Positions 14,869 to 21,788 are shown, numbered from the stretch's first letter. The stretch: DNA of 27,697 nucleotides from Candidatus Woesearchaeota archaeon (GCA_030751555.1 JASMFX010000048.1:1-27697), one strand, 5' to 3'. Notes: generated by a model not told the origin, from the letters alone. A program made the numbers and translations.

Positions 14869-15372
14869 TTAAGCAGCGATATTTCCTCTAATTTTTTCAA
14901 TTACTTTTTCCAAATCTGCCTCTCCAGCTAGTTCATCAATATCCCAACTTAATTGCAGCAAAGTGGCATCTTTGTTGGGAACAAGCATAAGACTTGGACA
15001 CCTCATGATAACAATTGAGGGTATGCCCTCTCCAAATTGGTCTTGATTAGTATCAATGAATAATCTTCTTTGAGGGTCATAATTCCACGCATGCCAATTA
15101 GTTAGTTTTCTAGAACAATCTGGCCTATAAATATCATTTATTATCGGTATCATATCGTAAGTGTAATCTCCCGCTAATTCAACTAAACCTATGATTAATT
15201 TATTTGATCGAGTAGCAGCAGTGCATTGACAAGCAGGATAATCTATCAGCTCATTTTCCAATGTCGCTCGGATCTCTTTAAGTATCGAAAAGTAAGGCAA
15301 AGCCTCCATCTCTTTCTTGGATAAGAAAAGTTCAGAATATTCCCTGATCCCATGGTTGTTTCCCTTGTACAT
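14869..15372 (-). CDS. Paralogue B: possible papain-like (Cys-His-Asp) protein
   Basis: The product has 167 residues from the ATG at 15372. The longer frame to 15411 is disfavoured because ATTTTTAAAT (15394-15403, minus strand) is centred 26 nt before 15372. Conserved with paralogue A: KKEMEALPYF, Cys50 followed by TAATRSN, GLVELAGDY, NWHAWNYDPQRRLFID (His94, Asp107) then TNQDQF, and IPSIVIMRCPS. The segment H-A-W-N ... F-I-D-T-x-x-x-Q-F is like the H-x-W-N ... D-L-T-x-x-Q-F signature found in several cysteine-peptidase-like families. An extra Cys48 is present. No signal peptide. It reads away from the cloverleaf repeat and the DNA glycosylase gene. Confidence 0.6.
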   Translation of the reverse strand: MYKGNNHGIREYSELFLSKKEMEALPYFSILKEIRATLENELIDYPACQCTAATRSNKLIIGLVELAGDYTYDMIPIINDIYRPDCSRKLTNWHAWNYDPQRRLFIDTNQDQFGEGIPSIVIMRCPSLMLVPNKDATLLQLSWDIDELAGEADLEKVIEKIRGNIAA

Positions 15373-15462
15373 AGTTGATAAGAATATAATTTCATTTAAA
15401 AATCTTAGCAAAATAAAGCAAATGAAATAATTCTGCGATTATTTTTGTTACTTGAAACGCAC

Positions 15463-15557
15463 TTTTGCTCCTGGGCACATAAGTGCCTTAATTTTTCTCC
15501 CCCGTACCGAGGTAAGGGGGAGAAAAATTAACCCTGCGAAGCAGGGCAGGAGCAAAA
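15463..15557. repeat. Cloverleaf inverted repeat (copy 3 of the hairpin family)
   Basis: Every base of this 95-nt element fits a four-way junction. Outer stem: TTTTGCTCCTG (15463-15473) with CAGGAGCAAAA (15547-15557). Arm 1: GGCAC-ATAA-GTGCC (15474-15487). Arm 2: TTAATTTTTCTCCCCC (15488-15503) with 15516-15531 around G-TAC-CGAG-GTA-A. Arm 3: CCCTGC-GAA-GCAGGG (15532-15546). All stems are perfect and no base is left over at the junction. It sits between the divergent promoters of paralogue B and the glycosylase gene. Confidence 0.9.
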
Positions 15558-15621
15558 CCCAATTAAGTAAGATGAAAATTAAGTGTGCATTGTCCACTGC
15601 AAAATTAACCATGCCGCAAGA

Positions 15622-15629
15622 TATAAATA
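15622..15629 (+). promoter_or_regulatory. TATA box of the DNA glycosylase gene
   Basis: TATAAATA is centred 26 nt before the ATG at 15652, which selects that start over the upstream in-frame ATG at 15583. Confidence 0.65.
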
Positions 15630-15651
15630 TCCTAACAATTCAATATCAAAA

Positions 15652-16347
15652 ATGATATCCAAAATCTACAAAACACTATTAAAAAGATATGACAAACAAG
15701 GCTGGTGGCCCATAACTCCTCCAGGCCATGTTGAACCTGTCTATGATAAAGGACCTCGAACTGCTAAACAAAAATTAGAAGTATGTTTCGGAGCAATCTT
15801 AACACAAAACACATCCTGGAAGAATGTTGAAAAAGCAATTGTGAATCTGAACAAGCATGACCTCATTGAGATAAATAAAATCCTAAGAATTCCTAAGTCT
15901 CAACTGGCTCAATATATCAAACCCTCTGGTTATTTTAATCAAAAGGCAATCAAGCTAAAATCCTTTTGCCAGTATATTAAAGATAACTATCAAAGCAGCC
16001 TAGAATTATTCTTTGAAAAAACAATTAAAACTTTAAGGCGAGAGTTATTATCCATCCATGGCATTGGTCCTGAGACAGCTGATTCGATTATACTCTACGC
16101 AGCAGCCAAACCCTCTTTTGTTGTTGATACATATACAAAGAGAATCCTTTCAAGGTATGGTTCGATCTCAAAAAAAGCGAGCTATGATGAAATCAAAGAG
16201 TTGTTTGAGTCCCAGTTTGGAAAAAACTCACAAGTATACAATGAGTATCATGCTTTGATTGTTAAATTGGCTAAAACCCACTGTCTTGCTAAATATCCAA
16301 CTTGTAGTAGTTGTCCTTTGACAAAAGGGTGTAAGAAGGATTATTAG
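15652..16347 (+). CDS. FeS HhH-GPD DNA glycosylase (endonuclease III superfamily, MagIII-like)
   Basis: The product has 231 residues. An early FGAILTQNTSWKNVEKAI helix pair matches the Nth fold. The helix-hairpin-helix is LLSIHGIGPETADSIILYA (133-150), followed by SFVVDTYTKRIL with the catalytic Asp159. Four cysteines in C-x6-C-x2-C-x5-C (211, 218, 221, 227) bind the [4Fe-4S] cluster. The lysine that makes Nth a lyase (in G-V-G-x-K-T-A) is Glu141 here, so this is probably a monofunctional glycosylase, as in the MagIII/3-methyladenine branch that also carries G-I-G-x-E-T/S-A-D. The damaged-base substrate is not deducible. The gene is leaderless by promoter spacing. Confidence 0.82.
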   Translation: MISKIYKTLLKRYDKQGWWPITPPGHVEPVYDKGPRTAKQKLEVCFGAILTQNTSWKNVEKAIVNLNKHDLIEINKILRIPKSQLAQYIKPSGYFNQKAIKLKSFCQYIKDNYQSSLELFFEKTIKTLRRELLSIHGIGPETADSIILYAAAKPSFVVDTYTKRILSRYGSISKKASYDEIKELFESQFGKNSQVYNEYHALIVKLAKTHCLAKYPTCSSCPLTKGCKKDY

Positions 16348-16437
16348 CAATAGGTCAACTTTGATGGGTTGCAAGTTGCTGCCGCTCAGTTGCTTCACCG
16401 ATTTAACAGATCCTTTACAGGAGTTGTATCACTCTTG

Positions 16438-16481
16438 AATTTCTTCTCTCCCCCTACCTGGGTATGGGGAGAGAAGAAATT
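16438..16481. repeat. Palindromic hairpin repeat, copy 4
   Basis: The arm AATTTCTTCTCTCCCC (16438-16453) pairs perfectly with 16466-16481 around C-TAC-CTGG-GTA-T. The mismatch pair next to TAC...GTA is C/T rather than G/A, and there are four instead of five C/G pairs. Upstream, TCCT-TTAC-AGGA (16411-16422) makes a further small hairpin with a CAGGAG. The element lies between the glycosylase stop and the decarboxylase promoter. Confidence 0.8.
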
Positions 16482-16577
16482 AGGCATTATATGTATGCGG
16501 CGAAAATCCCCGAATTACAAAAGCTATCAACCAGTCCTAATCATTAACTTTTTAAATCCTGATTTATTTATCTAACC

Positions 16578-17204
16578 ATGGCGTTGGGCATTAGCATTGC
16601 ATTTATTGTCATAGGTGCACTTATCGTTTTCTACTACTTTGTTTTCAAAAGAGATCCAGCTGTCCAAACTCCCCAAGGGAAAAACATTGTCAGCCCAACA
16701 AGTGGCAAGGTAATTGCAATCATATCATCAAATAATTTGGAGAGTATTGAGATCAAAAAAGGAATGATGGGAAAGATAAAAACAATAGCATCTGAGGTTG
16801 CCAAGGAATACACCATAGTGTCTATCATGATGACTCCTTTAGACGTTCACTTTCAATACGCCCCAATCTCTGGCACAATTATCTCAACAAAACACATTTC
16901 TGGAACTTTTGTCAATGCAGTCTCAACTCAGTCACTAGATATCCTTGAGAATGAAAACAACGAGATCCTAATTAAGGGATCAAATTATAAAATCAAGGTT
17001 ATCCAGATAGCTGGATTTCTTGCAAGACGAATCAATTGCTATGTCTCTAAAAATCAAAAAGTAGATAAAGGAGAAAAGATAGGATTTATAGATCTAGGAT
17101 CACAAGTGTCTTTGATCCTACCATCAAGCATTAAAATTACTGTGAAGAAAGGACAAAAAGTAATAGGTGGCCAAACCATAATTGCAAATGAAAAAAATCA
17201 ATAG
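16578..17204 (+). CDS. psd: Phosphatidylserine/archaetidylserine decarboxylase
   Basis: The product has 208 residues. One N-terminal membrane helix (about 4-24) precedes the soluble domain. MTPLDVHFQYAPISG (85-99) is the conserved D-V-H-x-x-x-x-P-x-x-G block, and FIDLGSQVSLILP (170-182) holds the G-S processing site, where Ser175 should become the pyruvoyl group after self-cleavage. The size fits the short prokaryotic class. The enzyme turns a serine head group into ethanolamine. TTTTTAAAT at 16549-16557 is 25 nt before the ATG. It overlaps by 17 nt the CDP-alcohol transferase gene that would make its substrate, so the two are translationally linked. Confidence 0.85.
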   Translation: MALGISIAFIVIGALIVFYYFVFKRDPAVQTPQGKNIVSPTSGKVIAIISSNNLESIEIKKGMMGKIKTIASEVAKEYTIVSIMMTPLDVHFQYAPISGTIISTKHISGTFVNAVSTQSLDILENENNEILIKGSNYKIKVIQIAGFLARRINCYVSKNQKVDKGEKIGFIDLGSQVSLILPSSIKITVKKGQKVIGGQTIIANEKNQ

Positions 17205-18231
17205 AGATGAGCTCTTCACAATGTTCTATTTTCTCAGGATTATTTTAGCAATTGTAGTTATGATAACATTGTTTAAGCCTTGGCGCATACTTACCCTACT
17301 TTTGTTTCTTGTGACGATTCTTGTTGGCTTTGCCGATTACGCCAGATTCAAGGTTACAAAACAATATTCTCAGGTTGATTCTATCCTAAGTAGTTTTGCA
17401 GACAAGCTTCTCATTGATCTCTCTGCAATTGCGCTCTATATCGAAGGGCTCTTGCCGGTCTGGGTGTTAGTGGTTTTCCTGACAAAGGATATCCTATTTA
17501 TAGCAGGAGGGTTCTATACACTCTCAAAAAACCAATATGCAGTATTTCATCCAAGCACAGTAAGCAAGATAACGCTGTTCTTTCAAGTTGTTGCCATAAT
17601 AATGATTATGTTTGACAAGCCAGATCAAATACTGCTCTTGACAGCTGTTTTTCTGACTCTAGGAACAATTATCTTTACCTATTTTAGGCCTGAAATCAAA
17701 ATCCTGAAAAAAAAGGAGCAACTACCACAATTTACATTTAAGAATTTGATCAAGCCTGCAGATTATTTTACCATGGGAAATGTTCTGCTTGGTTTATTAA
17801 GCATAACCTTCGCCATACTTGGAAGGACAAGGATTGCTGCGAGTATCTTGGTGGTTGCTGTTATTACTGATTATTTTGACGGAAAGATTGCTCGTATGAC
17901 AAAGACCAGCAGTGAATTTGGAAAGCAGCTTGACAGTCTGGCTGACACTGTGAGCTTTGGAGTTGCGCCAACAGTAATCGCTTTTACCTTAAACCAATCC
18001 CGATTAGCAATCATTGCATTCTCAATCTTTCTAATCTGTGGAGTATTGCGATTAGCAAAATACAACATTATGGAGTCACAGGGATACTACATTGGGATGC
18101 CTATCACGCTAAATGGCATAATCATTCCAGTGCTCTACTTTGTAGGGCTGCCTGCACTCTATCTGCCATATATCTACTTAATTCTTGGAATTCTTATGGT
18201 GGCTCCTGTCCAATTGAAGAAGAGGAGATAG
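17188..18231 (+). CDS. Two-domain CDP-alcohol phosphatidyltransferase (serine type likely)
   Basis: The product has 347 residues from the ATG at 17188 (17221 is also possible). The C-terminal half (about 185-347) is a complete CDP-alcohol phosphatidyltransferase: NVLLGLLSITFAIL, then the catalytic D-x2-D-G-x2-A-R-x8-G-x3-D-x3-D motif at DYFDGKIAR ... GKQLDSLAD (228-253), and five or so membrane helices. The N-terminal half (1-175) repeats the same membrane layout, with FADYAR and VDSILSSFADKLL at the matching place, but the D-x2-D-G is gone and D-x3-D is stretched. So it looks like a fusion of a dead and a live domain. Next to the decarboxylase, a phosphatidyl/archaetidylserine synthase role is likely. 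Confidence 0.78.
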   Translation: MKKINRDELFTMFYFLRIILAIVVMITLFKPWRILTLLLFLVTILVGFADYARFKVTKQYSQVDSILSSFADKLLIDLSAIALYIEGLLPVWVLVVFLTKDILFIAGGFYTLSKNQYAVFHPSTVSKITLFFQVVAIIMIMFDKPDQILLLTAVFLTLGTIIFTYFRPEIKILKKKEQLPQFTFKNLIKPADYFTMGNVLLGLLSITFAILGRTRIAASILVVAVITDYFDGKIARMTKTSSEFGKQLDSLADTVSFGVAPTVIAFTLNQSRLAIIAFSIFLICGVLRLAKYNIMESQGYYIGMPITLNGIIIPVLYFVGLPALYLPYIYLILGILMVAPVQLKKRR

Positions 18232-18417
18232 ACAGACAAACCTCTCCCATTTTCTCGTCCATAGAAAAATATTTTTTTAAGATTCTCGAATTATTAATCC
18301 TATAAAAAGAAAATTCTGGATAAACGATTCCCTATTAGTGATTTCTTTCGATTTCAAGAAAAATTCTCCCTTTTTTTCAGCCAAAGGCATATTAAAAATC
18401 ATCACCTAGTATTCTTT

Positions 18418-18657
18418 GTGATCCAGATGGGAATTATTACAAAATCAATGAAATATGCTTTGATTGTTGGAAGCGCATTTTACATGGGCTATGGTTGTGG
18501 GATAAAATCTCCAAAAAGGCCTATTGAACCACTCTCAAAGAGAACATCCTATCTTGATTACACTGTTAGAGAGATAATTGACATTGGTAAAAACAAAATG
18601 AAGCAATCAATCGAGGATTCGCTCATGGATGAGGTGATTAATCATGGAAATGAATGA
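18418..18657 (+). CDS. Small single-span protein of unknown function
   Basis: The product has 79 residues from the GTG at 18418; ATG at 18427 is the other option. The AT-rich box CATATTAAAAAT (18389-18400) fits either start. A hydrophobic segment (KYALIVGSAFYMGYGCG) is followed by a polar, mostly helical tail. The Cys after MGYG resembles a lipoprotein site but lacks the usual L at -3, so lipidation is doubtful. I do not recognise the family. It opens a run of small genes: the next start overlaps its end. Confidence 0.5.
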   Translation: MIQMGIITKSMKYALIVGSAFYMGYGCGIKSPKRPIEPLSKRTSYLDYTVREIIDIGKNKMKQSIEDSLMDEVINHGNE

Positions 18658-18847
18658 AATTAAACAATACTGCAAGGAAAAGGCAAGAAAAGTTGCAATT
18701 GTCGGCGCACTCTATATCACTTTGGTGAATCCGGGCATTGGATATTTCATCAGTAATTCTCCTAAAAAATGGGTGCAGGATGCATACCATCTTGTACATA
18801 CAAAGAGAGATAACATTTCAGATTTTCTCTATGAAGGTCTGAAGTAA
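18644..18847 (+). CDS. Small single-span protein of unknown function
   Basis: The product has 67 residues. The ATG at 18644 overlaps the previous stop by 14 nt and is preceded by GAGGTGAT (18631-18638) at 5-nt spacing, a near-perfect SD inside the upstream gene, so it is read from the same message. One hydrophobic segment (KVAIVGALYITLVNPGIGYF) lies between a short polar start and a helical tail. The layout (basic segment, A-I/L-V-G, Pro/Gly-rich turn, then N/K-S-P-K-K) resembles the preceding protein, so the two may be old duplicates; similarity is too weak to insist. Confidence 0.5.
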   Translation: MEMNEIKQYCKEKARKVAIVGALYITLVNPGIGYFISNSPKKWVQDAYHLVHTKRDNISDFLYEGLK

Positions 18848-18873
18848 AGAATAGAAGGAAGAAAAAAGACATA

Positions 18874-18894
18874 CATAGCGATAGCTATGGAGGT
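18874..18894 (+). promoter_or_regulatory. Hairpin abutting a strong SD of the 18901 gene
   Basis: CATAGC-GATA-GCTATG (18874-18889) runs directly into GGAGGT (18889-18894), 6 nt before the ATG. The first G of the SD is the last base of the stem. Confidence 0.5.
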
Positions 18895-18900
18895 AATAAA

Positions 18901-19920
18901 ATGGAAAATATGTTTTCGTTAATGAACGAACAGTCAAAAGATAGCGCCACAACATGGCGAAGCACAACAACATTAAGGCTCATCGGTCAAGTTGAAGAAC
19001 AATTAGGAAGAGCATTAAGGGATGATTATGACGTGCAACAGAACCGAAATTATCCAGATGATCTTGCAAGCAGTTCAATTGCTGAGGGTAGAGAAAACCT
19101 TGTGGGAACAGCTCTTTCGATCTCCAGAGATCTAACACCTAGCTTTTTTGATAGGTTAAAGAGAGCAGTCACTAGTAATGGCAAAAAGGATTTGGAAACA
19201 AAAATAAAAAGAGCTCAAAGTGCTCTGCAGGATCTCAGTCGGACTAGTGCCCACTATAGAAATTTGATACCCAGACTTGAAGAAAAGCACTTTGCAGATC
19301 TGGAAAACTTCAAGCAGGAAGTACTCCAGGTAGAGGCTTACCACACACTTATTCCACTCATAGGTAAAGAACTAGAAAGGCTAAATAAACAATATGAGCA
19401 GTCAAACAGTAAAGAGACTCTACCAGGTTTCGAAAAATCGTGCAAAACAAAACAAAAGTTATACCCAATCAGACAAGATGCAATGATATCTGGTATCTAT
19501 CATCTTGGAGCTATTCGATCCGGGCTTATAGCTTACGATGATATGCAGGTCTCTGAGAAAGAGGTTGAGGATGCAACAGCAGCCTACACTATCTCTATGG
19601 ATACCCAGACACAGCTCAATATCTATTTGCAACATGCAAAAAAAGCATTTAATAATGGTTCATATAATGGTGAAGTTATAGAGGCTGTATCTCAATTAAG
19701 GAATTATGCTATGGGTATTGAAGAGGATCATACTGAGCGAGTCAAAATGATCAATGAGGAAAGAAAGGCTTATAGGCATCGGCTTAGTCAGATAAAAGCC
19801 ATCAATCTAGTCCCTGTCTGTAACCAAAACGGGATTGACATGGAGCGCCTAGATGCAATCTACAATTCAACCATTCAACTCCTAGGCATGAATGGGAACA
19901 ACCACCAACTGAGAAAATAA
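18901..19920 (+). CDS. Coiled-coil protein of unknown function
   Basis: The product has 339 residues, nearly all helical and charged, with no signal peptide or membrane segment. Long heptad-like stretches occur at about 95-170 (KIKRAQSALQDLSRTSAHYR, LIPRLEEKHFADLENFK) and 235-310. SD GGAGGT at good spacing and lack of a TATA box place it third in the 18418-18847-18901 transcript. The all-helical profile is reminiscent of proteins that bind membrane stress or filament factors, but I could not match a family and give no function. Confidence 0.55.
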   Translation: MENMFSLMNEQSKDSATTWRSTTTLRLIGQVEEQLGRALRDDYDVQQNRNYPDDLASSSIAEGRENLVGTALSISRDLTPSFFDRLKRAVTSNGKKDLETKIKRAQSALQDLSRTSAHYRNLIPRLEEKHFADLENFKQEVLQVEAYHTLIPLIGKELERLNKQYEQSNSKETLPGFEKSCKTKQKLYPIRQDAMISGIYHLGAIRSGLIAYDDMQVSEKEVEDATAAYTISMDTQTQLNIYLQHAKKAFNNGSYNGEVIEAVSQLRNYAMGIEEDHTERVKMINEERKAYRHRLSQIKAINLVPVCNQNGIDMERLDAIYNSTIQLLGMNGNNHQLRK

Positions 19921-19935
19921 TCACCATCCATAACA

Positions 19936-19980
19936 TTTATATACCATAAGCACCAAATTTACTCCAAAAAGAGGTGCTTA
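19936..19980 (+). promoter_or_regulatory. Promoter with perfect 8-bp inverted repeat around the start site
   Basis: TTTATATA (19936-19943) predicts transcription from about 19966. TAAGCACC (19947-19954) and GGTGCTTA (19973-19980) are exact inverted repeats 18 nt apart, the second touching the ATG and containing the SD-like GAGGTG. This could be an operator for a dimeric repressor, or an SD-masking stem if the message starts further upstream. Confidence 0.5.
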
Positions 19981-20505
19981 ATGGGAGTTATGGATAAGTT
20001 AATGTTCTGGAAGAAAGGTGATGACTTTGATTTTGATAAGGATTTAGGGGATGATTTAGGCCCAGGAGCTTCACCTCCCACTCCCAACCTCGGATCAGGA
20101 CCTGATAATAAGGAATTGAACATACCAAGCCTTGAAGGCTCGGAATCAGGTCCGCCAGGTAGTTCTCCAAAAGATGATCTTGCGCTGCCAGGTTTAGAGT
20201 ATTCTGATCCTGCAATGGCAAAGTTAGATAATCCAAAGATAGGACCACTTGAGCCTATGAGTAATAATCCAATGACTCAGGCAACAGCACCAGGCCCTTC
20301 TAATCCAGGACCACCAGTTTCTCCAGTTACAACAGCTCCATTACAATCTGCTGTATCTGAAGTTAGTGAAAAAAATATGGAAGTAATCTCTGCAAAGCTT
20401 GATATGCTAAAGGTTTCAATAGAGAGCTTAAATCAAAAGCTTGATAACCTCACACGTATAGCTTCTGATCATTCTGACACAGATCAATTTAAGAAGCATT
20501 GGTAA
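19981..20505 (+). CDS. Disordered Pro/Gly-rich protein with C-terminal coiled coil
   Basis: The product has 174 residues. It starts MGVMDKLMFWKKGDDFDFDK, a short amphipathic helix that may touch the membrane, followed by about 100 residues rich in Pro, Gly, Ser and Asn with no predicted structure. It ends in one heptad helix (EKNMEVISAKLDMLKVSIES then LNQKLDNLTRIA, about 128-162). I do not know the family, though MFWKK-plus-linker proteins of this layout occur in DPANN-type genomes. GAGGTG lies 5 nt before the ATG, so it is SD-led, unlike its right-hand neighbours. Confidence 0.55.
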   Translation: MGVMDKLMFWKKGDDFDFDKDLGDDLGPGASPPTPNLGSGPDNKELNIPSLEGSESGPPGSSPKDDLALPGLEYSDPAMAKLDNPKIGPLEPMSNNPMTQATAPGPSNPGPPVSPVTTAPLQSAVSEVSEKNMEVISAKLDMLKVSIESLNQKLDNLTRIASDHSDTDQFKKHW

Positions 20506-20576
20506 TAATCAAAAATATATACACTCTATATTCTATTGGGACAATGACTATATAATCCTATTACTACATTTCCTGT

Positions 20577-20795
20577 ATGAAATATAATCCCTTATTTGAA
20601 AAACCTAAAAATGTTCCTATACTCTGGCAAGTAGACCATAGAGTAATAGCCATTCCTGTAAAAGAAGTAGATCCTCCTAAACATGATTTTGTTAATCCCC
20701 TTGTTGAGCAGAGTTTTCGATTAGACAAATTCTATGAAAAAACACCAATTCTGGAGTATCTTCAACTTCCAGGAAAAAAAGAATATTTTCTCTAG
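20577..20795 (+). CDS. Small protein of unknown function
   Basis: The product has 72 residues: MKYNPLFEKPKNVPILWQVD ... QLPGKKEYFL. It is soluble, rich in Pro and aromatic residues, with no motif that I recognise. A TATA box (TATATAAT, 20549-20556) sits 25 nt before the ATG, matching the leaderless pattern, which is the main reason to call it a gene. It stands alone between the 19981 gene and lspA. Confidence 0.5.
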   Translation: MKYNPLFEKPKNVPILWQVDHRVIAIPVKEVDPPKHDFVNPLVEQSFRLDKFYEKTPILEYLQLPGKKEYFL

Positions 20796-20834
20796 TCCAA
20801 AAACCTTTTAAACCTGCTCATTACAATTATCATC

Positions 20835-21284
20835 ATGAAAGAAGAGAACAAAAAAACCATAATTGTTTTTTTAACTCTGATTATTGTGGTTATACTTGAC
20901 CAAATAACAAAAGTTTGGGCAGTTAATTCATTAAAAGAGACTGTGCCCCTAATCGGTAATATCCTTAAGTTTCAGCTTACTGTAAACACAGGAGCTGGCT
21001 TTGGATTCTTGCAAGGTTATAATCTCTTATTTATCTGGATCATGATCGTAATTATTGGAGGGATCCTCTTTTATTATGATAAAATTCCTGAAAAGTCATA
21101 CCTCTGGTTCGCAACAGGATTAATCCTGGGAGGAGCAATTGGGAATCTTATCGACAGAATCCATCTAGGATATGTTATTGATTTTATTGATTTTATCTAC
21201 TGGCCTGCATTTAATATTGCTGATAGTGCAATAACTATTGCTGCAGTTCTTGTTGGCATTTATATTATATTTGAGGACTCTTAA
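20835..21284 (+). CDS. lspA: Signal peptidase II (prolipoprotein signal peptidase)
   Basis: The product has 149 residues and four membrane helices, the normal LspA size. Conserved boxes: LDQITKVW (Asp22, Lys26), VNTGAGFGF (Asn51), GGAIGNLIDRIHLGYVIDFID and YWPAFNIADSAI. The two catalytic aspartates of the family are Asp116 (in V-I-D-F) and Asp130 (in F-N-I-A-D). The enzyme cuts the signal peptide before the lipid-bearing cysteine of lipoproteins. It is a bacterial family; most archaea lack it. TTTTAAA at 20806-20812 is 26 nt before the ATG, so the gene has a native archaeal promoter. The lipobox protein at 4209-4964 is a likely client. Confidence 0.92.
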   Translation: MKEENKKTIIVFLTLIIVVILDQITKVWAVNSLKETVPLIGNILKFQLTVNTGAGFGFLQGYNLLFIWIMIVIIGGILFYYDKIPEKSYLWFATGLILGGAIGNLIDRIHLGYVIDFIDFIYWPAFNIADSAITIAAVLVGIYIIFEDS

Positions 21285-21302
21285 TTATAATTATTCTTAG
21301 AT

Positions 21303-21788
21303 CTATTTCTTCTTAGCCTTGCTCTTTCTACTAGATTTCTTTTTAGGTGCTGATGCTGATTTAGAAGCAACACTTCTCTCCTCATAGACTTCAACCTTTG
21401 GATCTTCAACAACGGGCGGTGCTACTTCTTCTCCCTCCTGCATTCTCCATTTTCTCTCTTCATAACTCTCAAGGCTCCCAACACAGACGAGGAATGCAAA
21501 CAGATTGATGATAGACAGACCTATAAATGTCCAGAATCTGCCAATACCAAAGTAGAGCAGGATAACATAGACAAGTAGAGCTGCAAATAACAGCATACCA
21601 ATCTGATATGTCCAAGGCCTGTCTCCAAGAATTCCAAGTAAAACAACTAGTCCTATAATTCCAAAAAATGCCATTAAAGCAAAATGGGTATAGAATCTAT
21701 CTCCTGTTCTCTCGAAAACTCGATAAACAATGCCCAAAAAGTTCAAAAACAAGATGAGCAACAATATAATAAAACGTCTTTCCCCCAT
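21303..21788 (-). CDS. Four-helix membrane protein with Lys-rich tail
   Basis: The product has 161 residues from the ATG at 21788; TATTTAAA at 21812-21819 is about 27 nt upstream, whereas the longer frame (21812) would begin inside the promoter. Four hydrophobic segments (FIILLLILFLNFLGIV; FALMAFFGIIGLVVLLGIL; IGMLLFAALLVYVILLYFGI; FTFIGL-like IGLSIINLFAFLVCV) are followed by an acidic linker and a tail ending SKSASAPKKKSSRKSKAKKK, probably cytoplasmic. Such Lys/Ala/Ser tails recur in small archaeal genomes. No enzymatic motif is seen and I do not name a function. Its end is 18 nt from the end of lspA (convergent). Confidence 0.6.
   Translation of the reverse strand: MGERRFIILLLILFLNFLGIVYRVFERTGDRFYTHFALMAFFGIIGLVVLLGILGDRPWTYQIGMLLFAALLVYVILLYFGIGRFWTFIGLSIINLFAFLVCVGSLESYEERKWRMQEGEEVAPPVVEDPKVEVYEERSVASKSASAPKKKSSRKSKAKKK

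Noticed and set aside
18232..18417. Small gene or RNA between the phosphatidyltransferase and the next gene
   Set aside because: AT-rich with T-runs (likely terminator) and one weak promoter; no ORF with a start signal and no strong hairpin.
18901..19920. TelA-like toxic-anion-resistance protein
   Set aside because: Only the general all-helical character agrees; no specific motif could be matched.
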